A stretch of 64,000 nucleotides of DNA from SIG440 sp045591095 (GTDB taxonomy: Bacteria > Bacillota > Clostridia > Monoglobales > Monoglobaceae): the NCBI GenBank assembly GCA_045591095.1, contig JAZNSF010000007.1, positions 12,121-76,120 of the forward strand, in the 5' to 3' direction. Both the position numbers and the translations under genes were made by a program. Shown piece after piece: positions 1-7,799 of this stretch. The stretch's first letter is position 1. Each line of letters begins with the position of its first letter. The notes beneath the pieces are model-generated. The model did not search any database and was not told the DNA's origin. It saw only the letters and a program-made list of their open reading frames with translations.

Positions 1-493
1 ATAGGAACCTGAAGCGGCGCAATCTTTTTGCCGTACTTTTCGCGAAGCTGGTCAAGTACCCCGTAATAGTTTACTCTTTCGTCGTCAACCTTGTTTATGA
101 AAATGAGTTTGGGGATACCCATTTCGTCTGCATACTTCCATGCCTTTTCGGCACCAACGGTAAGACCTGACTTTCCGCTTAGCACAATAACTGCAGCATC
201 CGAAACCTTGATACCCTGCTGAACTTCGCCCACAAAATCAAAAAATCCTGGTGTGTCAATAATATTAAACTTAGTGCCGCTCCAGTCACAAGTTGCAACT
301 GCCGCACTGATTGAAAATTTGCGTTTTATTTCCTCCGGGTCAAAATCCATAACTGTGTTGCCGTCCTGAGTTCTTCCCATACGTTCAACCGAGCCTGCTG
401 TGTAAAGCATAGCCTCTGCCAGTGATGTCTTTCCCGAGTTTCCATGTCCTAAAAGACAAAAGTTTTTGATTTTTGATGTTTCATACAGTTTCA
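1..493 (-). CDS. EF-G-like translational GTPase, N-terminal part (runs off left edge)
   Basis: The first 164 codons of a translation-factor GTPase of the EF-G family. G1 is GHGNSGKT at residues 16-23, followed by a DTPG G3 motif and NKVD G4 motif. The N-terminus (MKLYETSKIKNFCLLG) resembles the EF-G-like paralogues common in Clostridia rather than canonical fusA; this is family knowledge, not proof. The start is TTG at 493-491: an in-frame stop lies two codons upstream and GGAGGG sits at 501-506 with a 7-nt gap. It has its own promoter at 584-612 and a leader of about 80 nt. The exact role (elongation or a ribosome-rescue paralogue) cannot be settled from the G domain alone. Confidence 0.85.
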
Positions 494-583
494 ATTTTCA
501 ACCCTCCAATGTTTTATGTACTGCTTTTAGTTTGTATTACTGACTGTGCCTTTAAAAAGGCCTTATCAATACAATACAATATA

Positions 584-612
584 ATTATACCTTAAATCTT
601 CGAAAATTTCAA
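584..612 (-). promoter_or_regulatory. sigma-A promoter of the EF-G-like gene
   Basis: On the minus strand TTGAAA (612-607), a 17-bp spacer, then TATAAT (589-584). Transcription should start near 577. Confidence 0.75.
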
Positions 613-672
613 CCAAAAACCAAACAATATTTTTTTATTTTTTTAGCTAAATTCACCAAATTTAAATTTCCT

Positions 673-704
673 CAAGTGGAGTACCTCTTGCGACCCCCTG
701 CCGC
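673..704. repeat. Palindromic repeat, copy 1 (direct)
   Basis: A short imperfect hairpin (CAAGTGG/CCTCTTG) followed by CGACCCCCTGCCGC. Similarity to copy 2 continues to about 740 (CCGATT, then CTCAGGAGCTTGTAAC against CTTAGGTGGCTGTAAT). It is also an imperfect inverted match to 1270-1302, so the three copies form one family. Confidence 0.7.
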
Positions 705-799
705 ACCGATTTATAACTCAGGAGCTTGTAACTACTTTTAGAATTATAGGCGGGCGCCACTCCCTATGACCCCATATTTTAGAATCTTTAAATTCTTTT

Positions 800-850
800 G
801 CAAAGGGGCCTCAGCAGCAAGGCCCCCTTGCGACCCCCTGCCGCGCCGAT
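800..850. repeat. Palindromic repeat, copy 2 (direct)
   Basis: A hairpin of GCAAAGGGGCC pairing with GGCCCCCTTGC (800-830), followed by CGACCCCCTGCCGC. Bases 827-850 match 687-710 with one difference. Weaker similarity to copy 1 continues to about 880. Confidence 0.75.
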
Positions 851-931
851 TCACGCCTTAGGTGGCTGTAATACTCAAATTGTCTGCGAGTACCAAACGC
901 TCGGATACTTAAACCCATTAAGAGCCTCGCT

Positions 932-975
932 AAATCGGTGGTGCCTGCAGCGGAAATTGATTGCACCACCGATTT
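932..975. repeat. 13-bp perfect inverted repeat
   Basis: Arms AAATCGGTGGTGC (932-944) and GCACCACCGATTT (963-975) with an 18-nt loop. The AAATCGG outer half and the loop size resemble the inner stem at 1142-1184, so the two look like related parts of one repeat system. Confidence 0.75.
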
Positions 976-1122
976 TTGATGTCCTCGACAATTTTCGAAA
1001 CACCCACCAATCGTCGTTCATAAGCGATTTTAAAAAAAACACCCCGCTGGTCTTTAATTTCCCTAGAGGAATACCCTAAGAACATTCCGCATTAAGGAGA
1101 GGCGAGTGATAGCTGTTTGCAA

Positions 1123-1239
1123 AGCCTTCAAAAAGGCGCAAAAATCGGCGTCACATTAGTTTCCTTTGCTGGTGACGCCGATTTAATGAGAGCAAACAAT
1201 AGGTTTGTTTATTCGAATGGTTGCGCCTTTTTGAAGGCT
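1123..1239. repeat. Nested inverted repeats (19-bp outer and 13-bp inner stem)
   Basis: The outer arms 1123-1141 and 1221-1239 are perfect 19-mers. Directly inside lies a second perfect 13-bp stem, AAATCGGCGTCAC (1142-1154) with GTGACGCCGATTT (1172-1184). Bases 1185-1220 contain a small CAAAC/GTTTG hairpin. As RNA or extruded DNA this would make a three-way junction. No gene overlaps it convincingly. Confidence 0.85.
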
Positions 1240-1269
1240 GAGCAATTACAGATATCCAAGACTCGAACA

Positions 1270-1302
1270 GCGGAAGTGGGGGTCCAAGGGGCACTCCCCT
1301 TG
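1270..1302. repeat. Palindromic repeat, copy 3 (inverted)
   Basis: On the minus strand a perfect hairpin, CAAGGGG-AGTG-CCCCTTG, followed by GGACCCCCACTTCCGC. It matches copy 1 in inverted orientation, so 673-1302 is bounded by imperfect 32-nt terminal inverted repeats, as in a MITE-like or REP-type element. Confidence 0.7.
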
Positions 1303-1315
1303 TAAAAAATAATAC

Positions 1316-1344
1316 TTGTAAAATAACTAATTTAGTGATATAAT
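1316..1344 (+). promoter_or_regulatory. sigma-A promoter of leader RNA A
   Basis: TTGTAA (1316-1321), a 17-bp spacer, TATAAT (1339-1344). The predicted start near 1351 coincides with the 5' arm of the outer stem of leader A. Confidence 0.75.
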
Positions 1345-1347
1345 ATC

Positions 1348-1518
1348 TTTGCGACGAATTTTTTGAATATATTGTTCAGTTGAGAGTTACGCTATTGTAA
1401 AAAGCGTACCTCTGACTTTGTCATCTCTCAACTGGATATGTTCAAAAAAAAGTTTGTCGCAAAACTTGTCGGAGTGATACGTTTTTTGGATGTGTTGCCT
1501 CGGCAGCACATCTTTTTT
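1348..1518 (+). ncRNA. Structured leader-type RNA A with terminator; no surviving ORF behind it
   Basis: The outer stem pairs TTTGCGACGAA (1348-1358) with 1453-1463 and continues through a T-rich/A-rich helix. Inside, CAGTTGAGAG (1377-1386) pairs with 1425-1434. This encloses the hairpin TACGCT/AGCGTA (1388-1408) and an unpaired CTCTGACTTTGTCATC. A terminator (GATGTG-TGCC / GGCA-CACATC, then a T run) closes it at 1489-1518. It is followed by ATTGGAGGAA, a good Shine-Dalgarno sequence, but the only nearby start is TTG directly followed by TAA. It resembles RNA B at 1587-1778. I could not assign it to a known riboswitch class. Confidence 0.6.
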
Positions 1519-1551
1519 ATTGGAGGAAGATATTCTTGTAACAAAAAACAG

Positions 1552-1580
1552 TTGTAATTTTCTTTAATTTATGGTACACT
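1552..1580 (+). promoter_or_regulatory. Probable promoter of leader RNA B
   Basis: TTGTAA (1552-1557), a 17-bp spacer, TACACT (1575-1580). Transcription would begin at about 1587, where the first pairing arm of leader B starts. Confidence 0.6.
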
Positions 1581-1586
1581 AAATAT

Positions 1587-1778
1587 ACCACACTTTTTTA
1601 TAGTACAATTTAATATTTCTTTGCGTAAGGGGTACGCTATAAAAAAAGCGTATACTTTGTTTCATCATAACCCTTGTGCAAATAAGTTGTGCTATGAATA
1701 AAGAGTGTGGTAACCCTTTAGAAACAAAGTCACTGCGTTTTTTATGTGTGACTCTCTAGAGGGTCACACATTTTTTAT
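1587..1778 (+). ncRNA. Structured attenuator-type leader RNA B before the 70-codon ORF
   Basis: The outer stem pairs ACCACACTTTTT (1587-1598) with AAAGAGTGTGGT (1700-1711). An inner AAGGG/CCCTT helix encloses the TACGCT/AGCGTA hairpin and a CTTTGTTTCATC segment, as in leader A. ACTTTGTTTC can instead pair with GAAACAAAGT (1721-1730). AGTCAC (1729-1734) can pair with GTGACT (1748-1753), which would break the terminator at 1745-1778. GGAGG and the ATG follow 3-14 nt after the T run. The competing pairings are what transcription attenuation needs; the ligand is unknown. Confidence 0.6.
1745..1778 (+). terminator. Intrinsic terminator inside leader B
   Basis: TGTGTGAC pairs with GTCACACA around a TCTCTAGAGG loop, followed by TTTTTT. 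It lies just before the ribosome-binding site of the 70-codon ORF, so readthrough would decide expression. Confidence 0.75.
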
Positions 1779-1791
1779 TGGAGGAACAAAA

Positions 1792-2004
1792 ATGGAAAAA
1801 GAGTTTTTAAAAAGCCTTGTGGTAGCGGCTGCCGCCAAAGAGATTTCCAGGCAAAACCTTGACCTTGATGCCCTCGCTGAAAATCACGCCGTAATGATGC
1901 TTGACGAAATTAAAAACATCCTTAATACCCGCCTTTCCTCTGACGAAAAGATTGAACGAATACTTAAAATACTTGTATTCTGTGAAGTACCACCGCATAT
2001 ATAA
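1792..2004 (+). CDS. Small orphan protein (70 aa) behind leader RNA B
   Basis: The ATG at 1792 has an ideal Shine-Dalgarno (GGAGGAACAAAA-ATG) directly after the leader terminator. The product is charged, probably all alpha-helical and soluble; it starts MEKEFLKSLVV and has an alanine run at residues 12-15. There is no signal peptide, membrane segment or cysteine pair; the single Cys is near the C-terminus. A bidirectional-looking terminator follows at once. I do not recognise the family. The dedicated regulated leader and strong translation signals argue that it is a real gene. A role as a small regulator is possible but is inference only. Confidence 0.6.
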   Translation: MEKEFLKSLVVAAAAKEISRQNLDLDALAENHAVMMLDEIKNILNTRLSSDEKIERILKILVFCEVPPHI

Positions 2005-2038
2005 AAAAACCGCTAGACTCGCATCTAACGGTTTTTTA
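2004..2038. terminator. Terminator between the small ORF and ileS
   Basis: Inverted repeat AAACCG-TAGA / TCTA-CGGTTT, with A runs on the left and T runs on the right, so it can serve both convergent genes. Confidence 0.75.
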
Positions 2039-2050
2039 TTTTTTAAAGTC

Positions 2051-5000
2051 TTAAGCTTTTTCGATTGCGATTGTAACCTTTTCGCCGTTGATATTCCACT
2101 CTTTGCCGCTGTTTTCGCTCATTTCAATCGAAACAGCAAGTGCCTGAGACGCAATTTCTTCTTTGTTGGCGCTTATTACACTGTCAATCTTTTCGCTACC
2201 TGAGTAAAGGACTTTGATGTGGTCCTGAACTTCAAATCCGCTGTCTTTACGCATGGTCTGGATTTTGCTCAGGATTTCTCTTACAAAGCCTTCTTCGATT
2301 AGCTCATCTGTAAGGTTTGTATCAAGAACAACAGTAAATCCACCCTCGCTGTCTGACACAAATCCGTCTTTTTGTAAGGTTTCAACCAAAACATCTTCCA
2401 TGCCAAATTCAACATCAGTTCCTTCAATGTTAAGCTTGATAAGCTCGCCCTTTTGAAGAGTAGCCATTACCTCGGCGCCATTCATTTTGTTTACTTCTTC
2501 AAATATAGCTCTTACTATCTTGCCGTACTTGGGGCCCATTGTCTTTAGCTGAGGCTTGAAGTTGTACGAAATAAATGCGCTTGCATCCTCGGTAATCTGG
2601 AGTTCCTTGACATTAAGCTCGTCTAAGATTATATCACGGTAAACCTCGTCAAGAGCCTGTTTTGTCTGAACAAAGATTTTTGCGATAGGCTGTCTGTTTT
2701 TAACGTTGGCAGCATTTCGGCAGGCACGGCCAAGGATTACAACTTTTCGTGCTGCGTCCATTTCACTCTCGATTTCGGGGAAGTCAAATGTCTCATTTGC
2801 AATCGGGAAGTCGCAAAGGTGAATACTCTCGGGTGCGGTCTTATCAACACTTAACACAAGATTACGGTAAATCATTTCGGTCATAAACGGAATGAACGGT
2901 GCGCAAACCTTTGAGAACTCGGTAAGCACTGTGTAAAGTGTCATATATGCTGCTATCTTGTCGCTGTCAAGCTCGCTTGCCCAGAATCTTTCTCTGGATC
3001 TACGAACATACCAGTTCGAAAGCTCGTCGGTAAATTCCTGAATAACGCGTGTTGCCTCGGTAATCTTATAGTTTTCAAGATATTCGTCAACACTTCTTAT
3101 AACGTTATTTAGCTTTGACAAAATCCACTTATCAAGAAGTGTGAGGCTTGATGCATCAAGCTTATGCTCGGTCGGGTTGAACTTATCAATCTCGGCATAA
3201 AGCACATAGAACGCATAAGTATTCCAAAGTGTACCCATAAACTTTCTCTGTGCTTCTGAAACAGCTTCGTCGTGGAAGCGATTTGGAAGCCAGGGAGCAC
3301 TGTTTGAATAGAAGTACCATCTTACTGCATCCGAGCCTTGCTTATTGAGGACATCCCAGGGATTAACAACATTTCCTATATGCTTTGACATCTTGCGTCC
3401 GTCCTTGTCCTGAACGTGACCAAGAACAACCACGTTTTTGTAAGGTGCTTTGTCAAAAAGCAAGGTGGAAATGGCAATAAGTGTATAGAACCAGCCCCGC
3501 GTCTGGTCGATAGCTTCACTGATAAAGTCAGCAGGGAAGTTATTGTCGAACATCTCTTTATTTTCAAATGGATAGTGCCACTGTGCAAATGGCATTGAGC
3601 CTGAGTCAAACCAGCAGTCGATAACGTCTGCTACTCTCTTCATTTCGCCGCCGCACTTTTCGCACTTTAAGAAAACATTATCAACATAAGGCTTATGAAG
3701 CTCGATATCATCGGGAACGTTAATGCCCTTTGTCTTAAGCTCTTCAATAGAGCCAATGCATTCGTGGTGACCACATTCACAAGTCCAGATAGGAAGCGGA
3801 GTTCCCCAGTATCTTGAACGCGAAAGACCCCAGTCGATTACATTTTCAAGGAAGTTTCCAAATCTGCCGTGCTTGATGTTGTCAGGAAGCCAATTTACTG
3901 TTTCGTTGTTCTTAAGGAGATTATCACGAACAGCAGACATCTTGATAAACCATGTATCGCAAGCATAGTAAAGAAGCGGTGTATCGCATCTCCAGCAGAA
4001 TGGATAGCTGTGCTCAAAGTCAATAACGCTAAAAAGCTGACCTCGGTCACGAAGGTCGCGGATAACAAGCTTGTCTACGTCCTTTACAAACATACCCTTC
4101 CAAGGCTCAACTGCGTCAACAAACTTACCCTGGGTGTTTACAAGGTTTACGAAAGGTAAATCGTTTTCCTTACCAACTCTTGAGTCGTCTTCACCAAATG
4201 CAGGCGCAATGTGTACGATACCAGTACCATCACTCATTGTAACGTAATTGTCAGCTACAACAAAATATGCCTTTTTGTCTGGGTTTGCGAAAGTAAAGAG
4301 TGGCTCGTATTCAAGACCGCAAAGGTCTGTACCTACGTATTTTTCAACTATCTCGTATTCGTCCTTGATAACAGTATCCAGCAGTGCTTCTGCAAGGATA
4401 TATGATTCTTCGCCGCACTTGATTTTTACATAAGTTTCCCTTGGGTTTACGCAAAGTGCAACGTTTGACGGCAAAGTCCAGGGGGTTGTGGTCCAGGCAA
4501 GGATATATTCGTTGGTCTTACCCTTTACAATAAACTTTGCAATTAAAGATGCTTCCTTTACGTCCTTATAGCCTTGTGCAACCTCGTGGCTTGAAAGCGA
4601 AGTGCCACAGCGGGGGCAGTATGGCATAATTTTATGGCCTTTGTAAAGAAGCTTTTTGTCCCAGATTGTCTTAAGCGCCCACCAGACAGACTCGATATAA
4701 TCGTTGTGATAGGTAACGTATGGGTTTTCCATATCCGCCCAGAAGCCGACACGGTCACTCATTTCCTCCCACTCACTTTGATAGGTGAAAACACTGTCCT
4801 TACACTTTTTGACAAAGTCCTCGATACCATAGTTTTCAATCTGGGGCTTACCGCTGATGCCTAGCTGTTTTTCGACTTCAAGCTCAACAGGAAGACCGTG
4901 GGTATCCCAGCCCGCCTTTCTTTGCACGCTAAAGCCTTTCATTGTGCGATAACGTGGTATAAGGTCCTTAATAACACGTGTCAAAACGTGACCGATATGG

Positions 5001-5161
5001 GGTTTACCATTTGCTGTCGGCGGGCCGTCAAAAAAGGTAAAGATTTCCGCACCGTCACGGGCTTGTATACTCTTTTTAAATATATCGTTTTCTTTCCAGA
5101 AATTTACTATGTCCTTTTCTCTTTCCACAAAGGACAAGTCGGTTGATACCTTATCGTACAT
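2051..5161 (-). CDS. ileS: Isoleucyl-tRNA synthetase, type 2 (eukaryote-like)
   Basis: This enzyme charges tRNA-Ile with isoleucine in the cytosol and has a class I catalytic core with an editing domain. It is 1036 aa long. The HIGH motif (PHIGH) is at residues 54-58 within GPPTANGKPHIGHV, and KMSKH is near residue 590. The HVLTRVIKDL context and overall length fit the IleRS2 branch, which is known to be less sensitive to mupirocin than the short bacterial type. AGGAGG (5169-5174) stands before the ATG at 5161, and a clear promoter lies at 5217-5245. No T-box leader is visible in the roughly 50-nt leader. It is divergent from the ClpE-like gene. Confidence 0.95.
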   Translation of the reverse strand: MYDKVSTDLSFVEREKDIVNFWKENDIFKKSIQARDGAEIFTFFDGPPTANGKPHIGHVLTRVIKDLIPRYRTMKGFSVQRKAGWDTHGLPVELEVEKQLGISGKPQIENYGIEDFVKKCKDSVFTYQSEWEEMSDRVGFWADMENPYVTYHNDYIESVWWALKTIWDKKLLYKGHKIMPYCPRCGTSLSSHEVAQGYKDVKEASLIAKFIVKGKTNEYILAWTTTPWTLPSNVALCVNPRETYVKIKCGEESYILAEALLDTVIKDEYEIVEKYVGTDLCGLEYEPLFTFANPDKKAYFVVADNYVTMSDGTGIVHIAPAFGEDDSRVGKENDLPFVNLVNTQGKFVDAVEPWKGMFVKDVDKLVIRDLRDRGQLFSVIDFEHSYPFCWRCDTPLLYYACDTWFIKMSAVRDNLLKNNETVNWLPDNIKHGRFGNFLENVIDWGLSRSRYWGTPLPIWTCECGHHECIGSIEELKTKGINVPDDIELHKPYVDNVFLKCEKCGGEMKRVADVIDCWFDSGSMPFAQWHYPFENKEMFDNNFPADFISEAIDQTRGWFYTLIAISTLLFDKAPYKNVVVLGHVQDKDGRKMSKHIGNVVNPWDVLNKQGSDAVRWYFYSNSAPWLPNRFHDEAVSEAQRKFMGTLWNTYAFYVLYAEIDKFNPTEHKLDASSLTLLDKWILSKLNNVIRSVDEYLENYKITEATRVIQEFTDELSNWYVRRSRERFWASELDSDKIAAYMTLYTVLTEFSKVCAPFIPFMTEMIYRNLVLSVDKTAPESIHLCDFPIANETFDFPEIESEMDAARKVVILGRACRNAANVKNRQPIAKIFVQTKQALDEVYRDIILDELNVKELQITEDASAFISYNFKPQLKTMGPKYGKIVRAIFEEVNKMNGAEVMATLQKGELIKLNIEGTDVEFGMEDVLVETLQKDGFVSDSEGGFTVVLDTNLTDELIEEGFVREILSKIQTMRKDSGFEVQDHIKVLYSGSEKIDSVISANKEEIASQALAVSIEMSENSGKEWNINGEKVTIAIEKA

Positions 5162-5216
5162 TATACGACCTCCTAAATGTATGTAAATTTTAAATTAAAA
5201 AACTACATTCTTATTT

Positions 5217-5245
5217 ATTTTACAAGAAATTTAGGGGTTTGTAAA
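5217..5245 (-). promoter_or_regulatory. Promoter of ileS
   Basis: On the minus strand TTTACA (5245-5240), a 17-bp spacer, TAAAAT (5222-5217). Confidence 0.65.
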
Positions 5246-5305
5246 GTAATTTATGAAAATTCCTTTAATTTTTGGTAACTTTTTTCTTTAAAAATCAAAA
5301 AATCA

Positions 5306-5334
5306 TTGAATTACCTTGCCAAGTGTGGTATACT
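5306..5334 (+). promoter_or_regulatory. Promoter of the ClpE-like gene
   Basis: TTGAAT (5306-5311), a 17-bp spacer, TATACT (5329-5334). The leader holds a short CGGCA/TGCCG hairpin at 5359-5373. I see no CtsR-type tandem GGTCAAA operator. Confidence 0.7.
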
Positions 5335-5408
5335 TTTTTGAATGAAACGAATTTTTGTCGGCAGTAAATGCCGAAAATATATGCGAATAATTTTCACGGA
5401 GGTAAGTT

Positions 5409-7760
5409 ATGCTCTGCATTAGATGCAAAAAAAATATGGCCGTCGTTTTTATCAACAAAATCGAGTCCGACGGCAAGCAGGTAAACGAAGGCTATTGCCT
5501 CTCCTGTGCAAAAGAACTTAATATCGGTGCTGTAAGCGATATGATTAAAAACCTTGGCATAAGTCCCGAGGAGTTTGACAATATGAACACCGAATCTATG
5601 CGTATGATGGAGGATATGAGCGAGTCCGGCGACTTTGACCCATCAGCTTTCGGCGAGATATTTGGCCAGCTTGGCGACTTTGACGACAGCGAAGATGGCG
5701 GTGCTACAAAAAAATCACCACTCTCCTTCCTTTCTAATATGTTTGGCGCACCGCAAGGCAGTGAAAAGAAAGAAGCAAGCGATAAATCAGGCGCTAAAGA
5801 TAGCGAAAAGCAAGAGAAAAAGGACAAGAAACGTAAGTTTTTAAATATGTACGGCACCAACCTTACCCAAAAAGCAAAGGACGGACAAATCGACCGCGTA
5901 ATCGGCAGAGACTCGGAAATGGCGCGTGTCAGCCAAATCCTTAATCGCCGCACAAAAAATAACCCCGTGCTTCTTGGCGAGCCAGGCGTTGGAAAGACAG
6001 CAATTGCCGAGGGTCTTGCCCTAAAAATTGTTGAGGGTAATGTCCCCGCAAAGCTTCTTGACAAAGAAATTTATCTTATCGATATGGCAGCAATGGTTGC
6101 GGGAACACAGTTTAGGGGTCAGTTTGAGTCAAGGCTTAAAAGTCTTATAAACGAAGTAAAAACTCTTGGCAACATAATCTTAGTTATTGACGAAGTTCAT
6201 ATTCTTACCAAAGCGGGCGATGCCGAGGGCGCTATGAACGCGGGTAATATACTAAAACCCGCACTTTCGCGTGGTGAAATCCAGATAATCGGTGCAACCA
6301 CTTTGGAAGAATACCGAAAATACATCGAAAAAGATACTGCACTTGAAAGACGTTTCCAGTCGGTTTTGGTTGAAGAGCCTTCGGTTGAAGAAACTATCGA
6401 GATTTTACGCGGCATAAAAAGCTACTACGAAAACTATCACCATGTTAAGATTTCAGAGGATATTATCCGCACTGCGGCAATTCTTTCGAAAAGATATATA
6501 ACCGACCGTTTTCTCCCCGACAAAGCAATTGACGTAATCGACGAAGCTTCATCAAAGGCAAACCTTTTAAACTCGTCACTGGTAGAAATTGCAAAACTTG
6601 AATCAGAGCTTAAAGCCGTTGAAAAAGCTCAGGCAGAGCTTGAGGCAGAAAACACAAAAACAGACGAAGTGCCTGCTGAAAACTACGAGAAGCTTGCGCA
6701 GCTTAAAAGTCGTGAATGTAGCATTAACGAAAAGCTAAACGCCTTAAAGAGTGACGCGATGGAAACCGAGCTAACTCCTGAGGATTTGGCATCAGTAATC
6801 GAAAACTGGACAAAAATTCCGGTTAAAAACATTGCCGAGTTTGAGGCAAATAACTTAGTTAACCTTGAAGAAAAACTCCACAAAAATCTGATAGGCCAAA
6901 ACGAGGCAGTCTCTGCTGTTGCACGTGGTATACGCCGCAAGCGCGCAGGGTTCAGCCTTAAGCGTCGCCCTGCATCGTTCATTTTTGTAGGCCCTACAGG
7001 CGTTGGTAAGACCGAGCTTGTAAAGCAAATCGCAATCGAAGTATTTTCGACCGAGGACGCACTTATCCGCTTTGATATGTCCGAGTTTATGGAAAAGCAC
7101 TCGGCATCAAGACTTATAGGCTCGCCCCCGGGATACGTTGGCTATGACGATGCCGGTCAGCTGACCGAAAAGGTCCGCCGTCACCCATACAGCGTGATAC
7201 TTTTTGACGAAATCGAAAAAGCACACCCTGACGTATTTAATATGCTACTTCAAATCCTTGACGACGGCCGAATAACCGACAGCCACGGCAAAACTGTTTC
7301 GTTTGAGGATACCATTATCATAATGACGTCAAACGCCGGAAGCACTGATTCTTCTGCTGTTATGGGATTTGGTGCTGACAGCAATTCTTCTTCAAAAGCT
7401 AAAGCCGAGCGTGCACTTCGCCAGATTTTCAGACCCGAGTTTTTGAATAGAATTGACGAAATTGTGGTCTTTGACCAGCTTACCAAGGAAGACTTACTCA
7501 AGATAGCAAATTTGATGCTTTTAGAGCTTAAAAAAGGTCTTTTGGAGAAAGGTATCGCACTTAGTATTACCGACAGTGCAAAGGAACTTATTGCACGAGA
7601 AGGCTACAGCACCACATACGGCGCAAGGCCTATGCGAAGATTCATTGAACGCCACGTCGAGGATAAGCTTGCTCAGCTTTATATTGCGGGTGACCTTAAA
7701 GACGGAAACACAGCATCAGTTGACGTTTTGGACGAAGAAATCAAAATACAATTAATCTAA
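5409..7760 (+). CDS. ClpE/ClpC-type AAA+ chaperone with N-terminal zinc finger
   Basis: A double-ring Hsp100 ATPase that unfolds substrates, probably for ClpP. At 783 aa it begins with a C-x2-C (C3, C6) and C-x2-C (C30, C33) zinc ribbon, the hallmark of ClpE, instead of the Clp_N repeats of ClpC. A low-complexity Lys/Glu linker follows at about residues 115-145. AAA1 has Walker A GEPGVGKT near 189 and VIDEVH. A short coiled middle region precedes AAA2, with GPTGVGKT near 528 and FDEIEKAHP. MGFG near residue 651 fits the ClpP-docking loop. GGAGGTAAG precedes the ATG. clpE is the likeliest name, but the orthology was not tested. Confidence 0.9.
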   Translation: MLCIRCKKNMAVVFINKIESDGKQVNEGYCLSCAKELNIGAVSDMIKNLGISPEEFDNMNTESMRMMEDMSESGDFDPSAFGEIFGQLGDFDDSEDGGATKKSPLSFLSNMFGAPQGSEKKEASDKSGAKDSEKQEKKDKKRKFLNMYGTNLTQKAKDGQIDRVIGRDSEMARVSQILNRRTKNNPVLLGEPGVGKTAIAEGLALKIVEGNVPAKLLDKEIYLIDMAAMVAGTQFRGQFESRLKSLINEVKTLGNIILVIDEVHILTKAGDAEGAMNAGNILKPALSRGEIQIIGATTLEEYRKYIEKDTALERRFQSVLVEEPSVEETIEILRGIKSYYENYHHVKISEDIIRTAAILSKRYITDRFLPDKAIDVIDEASSKANLLNSSLVEIAKLESELKAVEKAQAELEAENTKTDEVPAENYEKLAQLKSRECSINEKLNALKSDAMETELTPEDLASVIENWTKIPVKNIAEFEANNLVNLEEKLHKNLIGQNEAVSAVARGIRRKRAGFSLKRRPASFIFVGPTGVGKTELVKQIAIEVFSTEDALIRFDMSEFMEKHSASRLIGSPPGYVGYDDAGQLTEKVRRHPYSVILFDEIEKAHPDVFNMLLQILDDGRITDSHGKTVSFEDTIIIMTSNAGSTDSSAVMGFGADSNSSSKAKAERALRQIFRPEFLNRIDEIVVFDQLTKEDLLKIANLMLLELKKGLLEKGIALSITDSAKELIAREGYSTTYGARPMRRFIERHVEDKLAQLYIAGDLKDGNTASVDVLDEEIKIQLI

Positions 7761-7762
7761 TT

Positions 7763-7798
7763 AAAAAAGCTGCCAAAAATATTTGGCAGCTTTTTATT
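7763..7798. terminator. Terminator between the convergent ClpE-like and radical-SAM genes
   Basis: AAAAGCTGCCAAA pairs with TTTGGCAGCTTTT, with A runs before and T runs after. It works in both directions. Confidence 0.85.
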
Positions 7799-7799
7799 T

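Noticed and set aside
798..1305. Two open frames (798-1079 and 1117-1305) in the left gene-free region
   Set aside because: Both are laid over palindromic repeats, have no ribosome sites and give compositionally odd proteins.
1587..1790. Leader B as a T-box
   Set aside because: GTGTGGTAACCC loosely recalls the T-box core, but the GGNACCGCG part and stem I features are missing, and no synthetase gene follows.
5162..5408. T-box leader for ileS
   Set aside because: The leader between promoter and start is only about 50 nt, with no specifier stem or T-box sequence.
5492..6064. Long antisense frame inside the ClpE-like gene
   Set aside because: A shadow of a strongly coding plus strand; no ribosome site and no family resemblance.
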